64,000 nucleotides of DNA from Anaeramoeba flamelloides (taxonomy: Eukaryota > Metamonada > Anaeramoebidae), in contig JANTQA010000047.1 of assembly GCA_027625915.1 (NCBI GenBank), forward strand, positions 11,160,001 through 11,224,000, in the 5' to 3' direction. The translations under genes and the position numbers were made by a program. The notes under the pieces were generated by a model. The model saw only the letters and a program-made list of their open reading frames with translations, made no database searches and was not told the origin of the DNA. This document shows, in pieces, positions 45,446 to 55,398 of the stretch (the first letter of the stretch is position 1; each line of letters begins with the position of its first letter).

Positions 45446-48400
45446 ATGTCGAACCCGTTTCGAATTTTTGTGATTGTTGGACACTACAAATTAGTTGTTC
45501 CTATCCTATCACCTGAAACAATGACAGTCAGTGATCTAATTGAGGAAATTAAAATTAGGACCCTTTTCCCTTCAACAAGTGTTGATCTTCTCCAAACAAG
45601 AGATCACTTAAAACTTCAAAGGAGTGCTTTAGTTAAAACAGTGGTTGAAAACGAAGAAACTATACAAGCCTTAAATAATGAAGCGCAAAATGAAGAACAA
45701 AATCAAACGAAAATGTCAAACAAGAAACCAGATCTTATGTTTGTGAATTTAAATTCAAATCAACCACTAAACGTAAATAGTACTCAGGAAGTCAGGCAAC
45801 AAAACCGGAGTCAAAAAAAAATTCCACCAATTTTGAAACAAAGACCAAAAATATTCAAGGCAAGACCAAAAATTAAATTAAAACTTCAAAGAAACAGCAA
45901 AAGATTTAGTCAAACAGGACTTAAGCGACAATTTGAACAAGATGAAACAACTAAAAAAATTAACAACTTAATAAGCGAATTAGACAAAGCCGACGCAGTC
46001 AACCAACCAAACAATAGCCAAGATTTTTTAAAAATAAATCGCCATAATCATTTACTCCATATTTTACAATTAGTCCAAAACCAAGAAAACAAAATCAATA
46101 ATGTCATAAACAATGTAAACGAATATAAAAAGGAAGACAATGTAAAAATAAAAGAACAAGAACAAGAACAAGAACAAGAACAAGAACAAGAACAAGAACA
46201 AGAACGAGCGCAAGGAATAGGAAAAGAGCAAGGGCAAGAACAAGAACAAGAACAAATTAGAAAATGGAAAGGTCAAGGTCAAGATCAAGGACTAGGACTA
46301 GGACAAGGACAAAATCAGGAACTAGGACAAGGACAAGGATTAGTACAAGGACAATGGCAAAGACAAGGACAAGGTCAAGTCAAAGTACAAGGTCAAGGAT
46401 TAGGACAAGGACAAGGATTAGTACAAGGACAAGGACAAATTAGACAAGGTCAAGGTCAAGGTCAAGGTCAAGGACAAGGTCAAGGTCAAGGTCAAGGATT
46501 AGTACAAGGGCAAGGACAAGGACAGGTACAGGGACAAATTAGACAAGGATTAGGATTAGGATTAGGATTAGGATTAGGTCAAGGTCAAGGTCAAGGACTA
46601 AGGCAAGGACAAGGGCAAAGACAAGGACAAGGTCAAGTCAAAGTACAAGGTCAAGGATTAGGACAAGGACAAGGACAAATTAGACAAGGTCAAGGTCAAG
46701 GTCAAGGACAAGTACTCATTAGACAAGGTCAAGGATTAGTACAAGGATTAGTACAAGGGCAAGAACAAAGACAGGTACAGGGACAAATTAGACAAGGATT
46801 AGGATTAGGATTAGGATTGGGTCAAGGTCAAGAACTCATTAGACAAGGTCAAGGTCAAATTAGACAAGGACAAGGATTAGGACAAGGATTAGGACAAGGA
46901 TTAGTACAAGGGCAAGAACAAAGACAGGTACAGGGACAAATTAGACAAGGATTAGGATTAGGTCAAGGTCAAGGTCAAGGACTAAGGCAAGGGAAAGGAC
47001 AGGGACAAGGTCAAGGACAAGTCAAAGTACAAGGTCAAGGATTAGGACAAGGACAAGGACAAGGACAAGGACAAGGACAAGTACTCATTAGACAAGGACA
47101 AGGATTAGGACAAAGGCAAGTACAAGGACTAGTACAAGGACTCGGACAAAGGCAAGATCAAGGCCAAAGCCAAGTACAATTACTAGGACAAGGACAAGGA
47201 CAAGGACAAAGGCAAGGACAAGGACAAGGACAAATACAAGGACAAATACAAGGAAAAATACAAGAAAAAGAAAAAGATCAAGTACAAATTAAACAAGGTA
47301 ATACAAAGAAATTTGAAATAAAAATTTTAAAAAACAAAGGGAAAACTTCTAAAGAAACTCAAATGATATTTACAGATAATAGTGTTGGCTTTTATAATTT
47401 TGATGATAAATTTGTTAGTTATCAACTAAGTGAAATAGACATTAAAAAAAATCGAAAATTAAAAATTCAGTTTATAATTTCTAAAAATGAAAAATTTGTT
47501 TTTCAATTTCAAACAAAAAACATTTATAAAGATTTTTCAGAATATTTAAAGAATAATATTCCCAAACAAAAAAAAAAAAAGAAAATGAAAGATAATAGTG
47601 ATCAAAAAGAAAAGCAAGTTGAAAAGGAAAAAGAAGAAAAAACACTAATTGGGTTTAAAGTGGATGGCACTGCAAACATCACTTCAAGAATGGTAATTAA
47701 ATTAAATAAAGAGGAAATAACACTTATGATACTTGGCGGAGGATCACACAATAGCTATAATGTGAATTCATTTATTATTTCGCTGGATGCTGAAAATTCA
47801 CATATCATATTTCTTTATAATCTAGATGGTCGGCCATTTTTAACAATAGCATTCAAATCAATTCAAGAATCAAGCATCTTTAGGAACCATTTTTATAAAT
47901 ATAATAATGTTATTAATTCGAATAAAATTAAAAGATTTTTTGTTAAAAACATTTCCAATCGATACATCCCCATTTTAAATGAGAATAATAATGATATTGA
48001 ATTAAATCTATATGAGGGGAAATGTTTTCTTAAATCGTATAATAAACCACCAATGTCAGCTATCGCGTCCTCTATACGTTTCGAGCATAATTTAGAAGGG
48101 GGTAATAATAGCAATAATAATAATAATAATAATATCAATAATAATAACATTAAAGATTTTTCCTCAAATTTCATATTTTTAAAAAACAAAATTAATGTGC
48201 AATTTCAAAATCAGGCCGATTTAACTTATTTTGACATTTCGCTTCAAGCTGAAAAAAAATTTGAAAGTTTGTTATCAAGTAATGTAATCCGGATAGACAT
48301 AGATTTAATTTATGACAATCACCAGAGTAGCCAGGATCAGAACCAGAATGTAAACGTGGGCGAAAAGGAAAAGGAAAACACTACTAAAAAGAAACAGATT

Positions 48401-48943
48401 ATTATCGAAGACAATAAAATAATAATCCTTTTTGGAAACCAAGATATAGTTATTCCAGATTTATCCAAAACAATTGCACAGATAAATTCAAAAAACTTAA
48501 ATATGGTCACCTTATTGTTAACGGATATTAATAAAGGGAGATTAATTAAATTTTTTACCCCCGACCCTTCCTTTTCGTTTCTCATGTTAAAAATGTTATT
48601 AAATAACAATTCTCGATTCATAAATAATTATTGTGCAGAAAGTATAAAAAGCTATCTCTGGCAAGTGAAAAAAAATAAAAATTGTTTCCTAATATTTAAC
48701 GAATCAGAAAGAAAACTTGATTTTATTTTTTATGAAAATCCCAATAAGAAAGATAATTATAAGTTTATACTTTTATCTGATATACTGGAATGTAATTATG
48801 ATCAAAGCGATGTGAAAAATGTTATTATAAAGTGTGGTAGAAGAAAAGAAGTGCATATCAAATTTTATTCTTTGAAAATTTCAAAAATTTTTATGGAAAA
48901 TTATTTTATTTTCAAAAAAGGTACTAAAAATATAAATTTCTAA
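45446..48943 (+). CDS. Ubiquitin-like, Gln-Gly repeat, multi-PH-like protein
   Basis: An intact 1165-residue single-exon ORF, ATG to TAA. Residues about 5-60 (FRIFVIVGHYKLVVPILSPE, then TVSDLIEEIKIRT) have a beta-grasp, ubiquitin-like pattern. A K/Q/N-rich basic region follows. Residues about 235-612 are an enormous low-complexity tract, first EQ dipeptides, then GQ, GLGQ, VQGQ and IRQG units. The C-terminal half (about 618-1160) is beta-rich and reads as four or five successive modules with PH-like spacing: strands, an 'I.F.F.....F' core and a closing amphipathic helix (for example KFVFQFQTKNIYKDFSEYL and GRLIKFFTPDPSFSFLMLKM). PH-like arrays bind lipids or proteins, and Q/G-rich regions often drive condensation or adhesion; both roles are inference. 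No signal peptide and no membrane helix. Gene family not recognised. Confidence 0.75.
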   Translation: MSNPFRIFVIVGHYKLVVPILSPETMTVSDLIEEIKIRTLFPSTSVDLLQTRDHLKLQRSALVKTVVENEETIQALNNEAQNEEQNQTKMSNKKPDLMFVNLNSNQPLNVNSTQEVRQQNRSQKKIPPILKQRPKIFKARPKIKLKLQRNSKRFSQTGLKRQFEQDETTKKINNLISELDKADAVNQPNNSQDFLKINRHNHLLHILQLVQNQENKINNVINNVNEYKKEDNVKIKEQEQEQEQEQEQEQEQERAQGIGKEQGQEQEQEQIRKWKGQGQDQGLGLGQGQNQELGQGQGLVQGQWQRQGQGQVKVQGQGLGQGQGLVQGQGQIRQGQGQGQGQGQGQGQGQGLVQGQGQGQVQGQIRQGLGLGLGLGLGQGQGQGLRQGQGQRQGQGQVKVQGQGLGQGQGQIRQGQGQGQGQVLIRQGQGLVQGLVQGQEQRQVQGQIRQGLGLGLGLGQGQELIRQGQGQIRQGQGLGQGLGQGLVQGQEQRQVQGQIRQGLGLGQGQGQGLRQGKGQGQGQGQVKVQGQGLGQGQGQGQGQGQVLIRQGQGLGQRQVQGLVQGLGQRQDQGQSQVQLLGQGQGQGQRQGQGQGQIQGQIQGKIQEKEKDQVQIKQGNTKKFEIKILKNKGKTSKETQMIFTDNSVGFYNFDDKFVSYQLSEIDIKKNRKLKIQFIISKNEKFVFQFQTKNIYKDFSEYLKNNIPKQKKKKKMKDNSDQKEKQVEKEKEEKTLIGFKVDGTANITSRMVIKLNKEEITLMILGGGSHNSYNVNSFIISLDAENSHIIFLYNLDGRPFLTIAFKSIQESSIFRNHFYKYNNVINSNKIKRFFVKNISNRYIPILNENNNDIELNLYEGKCFLKSYNKPPMSAIASSIRFEHNLEGGNNSNNNNNNNINNNNIKDFSSNFIFLKNKINVQFQNQADLTYFDISLQAEKKFESLLSSNVIRIDIDLIYDNHQSSQDQNQNVNVGEKEKENTTKKKQIIIEDNKIIILFGNQDIVIPDLSKTIAQINSKNLNMVTLLLTDINKGRLIKFFTPDPSFSFLMLKMLLNNNSRFINNYCAESIKSYLWQVKKNKNCFLIFNESERKLDFIFYENPNKKDNYKFILLSDILECNYDQSDVKNVIIKCGRRKEVHIKFYSLKISKIFMENYFIFKKGTKNINF
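46147..47280 (+). repeat. Coding hexanucleotide minisatellite (EQ, then QG/LG/VQ units)
   Basis: GAACAA units (46147-46205) give way to CAAGGA, CAAGGT and TTAGGA hexamers to about 47280. Higher-order blocks recur: caggtacagggacaaattag occurs several times, each time leading into a run of ggatta units. The reading frame stays open throughout, so changes have occurred in multiples of three, mostly six. GC content is far above the window average. Confidence 0.9.
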
Positions 48944-51870
48944 AAGCATGATCTTAAATTATGTTTTACTCAGTTTTCAATTTTTTTTGTTTTTTATTTT
49001 AGTTAAAAATTTTCTTAAAAATTTACTCTATTTTTGTCTCTAGTAAATTCTAACAATGTGAAGTTTTTTTCAGAATTTTTTTTGTAATATCAGTTTGAAC
49101 ACATTTCCGTTTTTTTTTAAGGGACTAGTAACTCTTATTTATTTTTTTTCCCAAAGATAATAGAGTAATTATTTACATAAGAATACAATTAAACCCGCTA
49201 TGTAACTTCATTTATCAACTTTAGAGAAATAAATAATCATTTTTAAAAGACTTCATTTTTCTAATGGAAATTTTCAGTAAAAAGATCTGATCCTTTTTTG
49301 TTGGGTTTTTGCATCAAATGAGAAAAAAAAAAATTTGCAAAAAATTTTAATTTTGAAGAAATCTCACTTTAACTATTTTCAGAGAGTGTTTATGAACAAT
49401 TATCCTTGAAATTTTAATCTTATTTTAAAAAATACAATAAAAATCAATCAAATATTGTATCCTTGAAGATCTAAAAAAATTGATCATTTATTTTATTCTG
49501 AAATATTTATTAAAATTTCTTGGAATTTAAAAAACTTGTCAATATACTTTTTCAAATATCAAGAGTATAAATAAATAACTGTTTGTATTAAAATCAGTTA
49601 TATGATAATATCTATTATTTTTTTTTTTCAATGAAATATTCATTTGAATTGTTTTATTTGTTTGAAAATCTTTAAAATATTTGAAAATAATTGTAAAGTC
49701 TATTTGATAAATTTAATCTTTCGGTTGTTAATGACTTAGTGAAGTACTTAAGATTGGGTTATTAATTATTGATTAGAAAAAATCAAATTAAAAAGTATTT
49801 CTTTAGATAATAAGTTGAAATTTCCAGGTTTTAAAAATGTTTTTTGGGAGAATTTTTCATTCGTTTGTTTGGTTCTTTTTCTCGGATTTTTTTATTCAAT
49901 AAAGAGAAAAAAATGATTTGGACCGTTCTTTGAATCAAAAAATTATATTTTTGGCAAGTTTAAAATAATTTTTGTCTTTTTTGAGATAAAGTAGATCATT
50001 CAAACTGAGTTATTACAGAACTTGGTGGTTTAATTTTTAAAATGTATTTTTGTACAGTTCCTTTAGAGGCAATAAGATTCCAATCTTCTTCCAAAGAAAA
50101 TAGATATTTTAAAATAATTCAGAAATTTGTTGAATTTTGAACTTTTTCAAAAATGGAAAAATGGAACAGTCTTTTAAATACAATAATTCATTTCTGAAAA
50201 TAGTATTTAAAGTAAGTTTGGTTTTGTAATAATCAAAATTTTACTTTGTTTTTTAATTTCAAGATGCGGTGAATTTTTTTTGAATTTGCTATTAAATTTA
50301 CTTGAAGATTTTTTTTATGTTTAACTGTACCTTAACAAAAATTTTAAAAAACAATATCTTCATTTTCAAATCTATACAAAGATTAATCTTTTTTTAATAA
50401 AATATTGATCTTTACAAATTTTTCAAAAATGTTGACTCACTTTTATTATTTTACTGCAAGTATTTTTTTCCAGGTACTTCTCAAAATATATTTTAAATTT
50501 TTAGATCATTAGTATTTTTTCTTATTTTTGTTTTAACTTTACTTTTTGAATACTTTTTTGCTGTACTTTTTTTTTTTATTTTTTTTCATTGTTTTCAATG
50601 TTTTTTTATTTTATTTTTTTTTTGTAATACTCTTTTTTTAAGGAAGTGATCAGTTGAAAAAATAATTGATCTAAGATAATAGCATTAAATATTAAGAAAA
50701 TTGGGGCTATGTAATGTATTTTAAAATGAATTTAATTATTATCAATAAATCTCATTGTTAATAATTTTAGTTTCCTAAAGAAATTGAGAAATTTTATACG
50801 AGACGTTCCAATGAAGGTTACCCAAATTTTTTTTTGCATTTTATTTTTTTGGAAAATTTATAGTTTGTTCAGGTATTTCTTTTATGATTATCGATTCTGA
50901 TTTGAAGTTTATTATTTCTCTTGTTTCTAAACTATATAAGTTTGGTTGATTCTTTAAAAATTGCAAATTTTTCATTTTTGACAGGGGCCGCTTTTAGTGA
51001 AATGCAGTTTATTATTATGATTCTTTTAAACAATTTTAAGATTGTTATGAATTTTTGATTTTAGTTTAGTTTGTGGAATCTATATTGATGAAAATAATCC
51101 TTATTGACAACCATGAAACCGTTACTAAAATTTTGTCTTATTTTTTTTTAGGTTACTGTATTTCAAGATAGGAATTTGAGTATACAGACTTGGTTCAGAT
51201 TTAAATTGACTTTTGAGGTTAGATCTTGAATTAATGTAAAATGGTTCAAAAATTATTCAATACTTTTATTGAAAATAATTTCATCTTTTATTCAAAATTT
51301 TGTAAAATGATGATTTTTTTTGTTCGAATTGAAAAAATGATTTTTTTCATTTTTTTTTTATCAAAAAATTACATTCTATTTATTTAAAAAGAAGAGAGGT
51401 GCTTCAACAAAATTGCCAAAAAATTACTTTAATCTTTCAAGATCTCCATAATTCTTTTTTAAAATTTATTTAAAGAACCCTATTTCTTGTTTATATGTTG
51501 TTTTCATCCCATTGGCATTGTTTCTTTTACCTCAACATATATTCAAAATTTTGATATTAGTTTAAATTTTGGTAGTGGGTTAAAGTTCAAAACAAACTGT
51601 TTATTTATGACACTGTAGGAAAAGAAAACAGTTTTAAGCAATTCCCTCCTTCTCAATGGAATCGTTATTGAATAAATTGAAAAAAAAATTTACAAAAAAA
51701 GGAAAAATCAAAAAAGTATTTGTGTGCTGGGTTATTAAAAAACCCAATCGATTTAGTTTTAGTTTTTTTGTTATTTAGGAAAGTAAATGAAAGAAAAATG
51801 ATTAATTGAAGGATCAATTAAATCTTTATTAAGAGGTTTTAAAAAGCAAAGTTAAAAAAAAAACAAATAT
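48944..51870. other. Intergenic region with dispersed repeat
   Basis: Between a plus-strand gene and the minus-strand eL21 gene, hence their shared 3' flank. It holds a dispersed repeat (49115-49735) and a sequence at about 50060-50240 similar to 42395-42590. Near 50990 a ggggccgcttttagtgaaat phrase may be an element end. No coding ORF. Confidence 0.65.
49115..49735. repeat. Dispersed repeat, copy 2
   Basis: Same family and same orientation as 28605-29225, again about 170 bp after a stop codon. Starts agggactagtaactcttatt against gcggctagtaaatcttattt. No inverted termini were seen. Confidence 0.65.
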
Positions 51871-52540
51871 TTAAAAGTCAAGTTCAAATTTGACTGGTCT
51901 AAGCATTTTGACTTGTTCTTTTTTAAATTTGACAAATTCTCCTTCTCTTGGCTGTTTTGGCCATCTTTTTGGTACTTGTGGTTTTTCTTTTAATTATTTT
52001 TTGTTTGTTAATTTTTTATTATTTGAAAAAAAAAAAAAAAAAAAGCAAAAAGAAAAAATTTATGAATAAAAAAAAAATTTCACAAAAACAATTAAAAAAA
52101 AAAAGAAAAAAGAAAAAAGAAAAAAGAAAAAAGAAAAAAGAAACAAGAAACAAGAAAAGAAATTCCTTACTTTTCTCTTTTTTGGCTTTTTGAACGAGTA
52201 ATTGGTTTTTTCGAACTCTTTTTAAAAAGTCGTCTCTGCACTTAGACTTTCTTACGTGTTCAATTCTTACGTATAATTTCTTTCTAAATCTTCTGTGTTT
52301 AACTGTTTTTAATACTTCTACACCAATTGCACGTGGGGTGACTGCCCATACTCTTCCTGTTGTTCCATGGAAGACTTTGTATGGTAGACCTTTTTGGATT
52401 GCACTGTTGGCAATGATATCAACATATTCGCCTAGTTTAAATGTTCTAAGGTATGTTGAAAGTCCTGGCATCCCATGTTGACGGAAGCCTCTTCTATACT
52501 TGTGGCGTGTTCCTGCTCTGTAACCTTTTGAGTTTGGCAT
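51871..52540 (-). CDS. RPL21: 60S ribosomal protein eL21
   Basis: Two exons: 52171-52540 and 51871-51986, with a 184-bp intron (donor AAAA|GTAAGG, acceptor TTAAAAG|AAAAACC). The joined phase is consistent and gives 161 residues, the family norm being about 160. Exon 1 encodes the diagnostic start MPNSKGYRAGTRHKYRRGF, then GEYVDI, GLPYKVFHGTTGRVW and VRIEHVRKSKCRDDFLKRV. Exon 2 encodes KRWPKQPREGEFVKF and the end LRPVKFELDF, matching the family's LKRQP..PRE and P.P.Y.F terminus. It is a structural protein of the large ribosomal subunit and binds the 5S rRNA/central protuberance region. Without splicing the frame runs into a phenylalanine-rich read-through that is not protein. The intron is purine-rich on the coding strand. 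Confidence 0.96.
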
Positions 52541-53294
52541 TGAAAAATGATTTAAATAGTAATAATGAGAGAAAAATGATTTTTGAAAAATCCTTTTTTT
52601 GTTTTTTTACTTTGATCTTATGTCAATTTCGTAAATTATATTATTGAAAGAGCTAAACATGTTTGACTAATTCAAGATTTCTTTTAATTTACTATTATTT
52701 TCTTATTAAAAAATGAAAATCATTAGTTCCTATTCTATAATATTTTTCTTGTTTTATAAATTGAAGAAAATCCAAAGATCTTTATGAATCTTTTTATAAT
52801 GTTTTTTTTAGACAATAATATAAACTTCTTTAGTTAACCCCCAGACAAAATTTTTACTCTGCTATTTTAGATTGTAGCAGTTATAATTAATATTCATTTT
52901 GGAAATTGAAAAAAAAATTTTCATATATTATTTGGAAAAAAACTTATTAAATAAAGTATTTTTCAAATTTTTTATTTCTTTTATAAAATTATAATAGTAG
53001 AACAATTTAATTACGCGAGTTTAACAACTTTGGGAGACACAATGTTTAACCAAGGTGAATAATGTTTTCCAAAATTAAGTTAGTCAAGATATTTCTATTT
53101 AAATAGTCTTTAATCATATCTTCAAACCTCAACAAAACCATGCAAAAATTCGTGTTAATTATTTTCATTTTGGATTTTTTTTTCGAAAAATTTTCTTTAA
53201 TTTAAGGTCTCACTATCGAGGCACTTTAACAACTTATCAAAATATTAAAGTGGAAGTTGATACATAAAATACACATAGAGCTGTTTCAAAAGTA

Positions 53295-54544
53295 TAGTAG
53301 TGAAAAAAATCCCTGACAAGATTATTAATTGTTAATATTAGTAAAATTGTTATGTAATTTCATTTATTTAAAATGAAATCCTGTTGATCAATCACCAAAA
53401 TTTTGAAGAACTGAGTAATAAACCTACCTAAGGTTCATTAAAGGAAGGTGTCTCTAGAATACTCAAATAAATGTTTTTTACTCCAAGGAGATCAACTTTT
53501 TTTGAGAAAAACAATCAAATTTTATAGAGGCGTGTTAGAGTTTGTAAAATGATGTTTTTTATTCTTGTTTTATGATTGATTGAATGGCAATTTGATCAAG
53601 TGTAACTTAATTAATCGTTATTCTAATAAGTAAGTGAGTTATAATTTTAAAAGTTTGATTTTTAAAAAACGGATTTGATTTTAAGGGATTAGCGTCACCA
53701 TAGATTTCTCTATAATCAAAGTATTTTGTAATTGGGTGTAAATGATATTAGTGCACCATGGTTCAAATAGTTTCTGCGACTCTAAAAAATCTACTATAAA
53801 TCTTATTGCACAATAAATTATTACATTTTTTACTAACAATCACTATTAAAAAAGTTTCATTTTGTATAAATTTTTTTTTAATTTCCTTTCCCAAATCTAA
53901 AAATAGAAACTCAAAATACAGTAGTCTGGAATTTAATAATTTAGATTTAGAACTTCCAAAAGTAACTAGTTTTATAATTTTTGAATTTCAAAGATAGACC
54001 TAATAATCATCAACATATAAGCACAAAGACTGGTTAATTTTGTTTGCTTTTGATAAATCTACTTGTAGTATCAATATATTACTATGATTTGAGAAATAAT
54101 TTGTCAAAAAAATTTATTCGTTAATTATTTAATTTTTCAAAAAAATTGAATTTTTTAGTAACTTATCTACATTTGGCCACAAATTTAAGAAAGATATTTT
54201 GTGACTTTAGATGTCTGAGTATTGACAATTCGTACTTTAAAGCTGTCTCAAAATGTTGATTTATTTCTGAAATTGCTGGGTTTTTTACTTATACATAGAT
54301 CATTTTTAATTGATTTAATCAACAAATATTACTATTTGACTAATCAATTTTTTAGAGTCACAGAAACTATTTGAACTATGATGAACTAATATCGTTAGGT
54401 CCAATAATAACATACTTTGATCATAGGTTTCTCCTTGGTAGAGGTTAATCCCTTAACTAAAAGAAATAAATCAACAATTTTCCTCATATTAACTATTATA
54501 AATCTTGTTCGGGATTTTTTTTGTGTAGAGAATTTTTTTCACTG
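53295..54544. mobile_element. Mariner-type MITE split by a TTAA-type insertion
   Basis: Left part 53295-53680 begins TAGTAGTGAAAAAAAT after a TA at 53293-53294. The right part resumes at about 54453 (ctaaaagaaataaatcaaca, then ttgttcgggatttttttt) and ends near ttttcactg at 54544. Together they match the 13806-14314 element. The interruption is the TTAA-type MITE listed next. Confidence 0.75.
53681..54456. mobile_element. TTAA-flanked MITE, copy 2, nested
   Basis: A 776-bp element with TTAA at 53681-53684 and 54453-54456, starting GGGATTAGCGTCACCATAGA and ending ttaatccc. It is collinear with 41610-42368 throughout. Removing it and one TTAA restores the continuous mariner-type element, which defines both ends and the target duplication. 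Confidence 0.85.
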
Positions 54545-54994
54545 TTTTTATTTGAAACATCGATAACAAAATTTTAATCAATTCTTATTTGTATTTTAGC
54601 TTAGGTATTCAAACATAGAAGACATGTGTGTTTATACTTGATTCTGGTTTAAACCAACTTACAATTGTAGTGCTTGAATTAGTGTAAATGGTTAAAATAT
54701 TATTAAAGGCTTGTATTTAAAAAATTTTGAAAAAAACGATAATAGAAAAATATTAGTTGTTTTGAGATAATTTAAAAAATGATGTATTTTTTCTCAATTT
54801 TATCTTCGAAAAGTATTTTTTACTGTTTTTGTTTCTTACTAATTCATTTGTAATCTTTATTTCAGACAATTATTTCTTGTTAGTGAATTGTATTCAGATA
54901 TTTACATATTTCTGGTCGTCTCCAAATTAAGACTTTATTTGGAACACTGGGTAAATTCTAGTACCCGACTCGAAAGGATTTTACAGTTTCTTTA

Positions 54995-55398
54995 CTGAGT
55001 TTTGAATAATAAATAGGGAAAAAATTTTCACTTCATTTTCAATTTCCTTTTTCTGAATATAACTTTTCAATCACAACCTATTCTTTTGAAAACTCCCTGT
55101 ATAAAAAGAAAAATCTGGAAAATGTAGTTATACTTTTTTTTGATCTACAATCAAAATATCAGAATTTAATGGTGTTTTAAATTCAAATTTCGGTTGATTA
55201 TTATTTTTTCAATAACAAATTCTTGATTGCATTTAGCATTCAATAGTTCACCCAAAAAATCAAACCGAAATAAAAAGTACCAAACAAATAAAATGAGATC
55301 ACAAATTACAGTCTCTTTCTTTGAAAGTACTATTTATTAAAAAAATAGAAAACGAAGATGAAGTGAAATTTTTTTCCCATTTAGAGTTCAAATACTTA
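54995..55398. mobile_element. CTGGTATTTGAA-family element, long variant
   Basis: Left ctgagttttgaataataaat then agggaaaaaattttcactt; the right end inverted gives gtatttgaactctaaatggg then aaaaaaatttcacttcatct. About 400 bp with a different, longer centre than the 154-bp copy at 44978-45131. No ORF. Confidence 0.65.

Noticed and set aside
46070-46288. Minus-strand Leu/Phe-rich ORF
   Set aside because: Antisense of the EQ repeat in the 45446 gene; no independent coding signal.
46540-46580. GGATTA run as telomere-like repeats
   Set aside because: It is part of the in-frame coding hexamer array (Leu-Gly), not terminal or TTAGGG.
52019-52170. eL21 C-terminus as the unspliced phenylalanine-rich read-through
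   Set aside because: A GTAAGG donor precedes it and a separate exon at 51871-51986 encodes the conserved eL21 C-terminus in the right phase.
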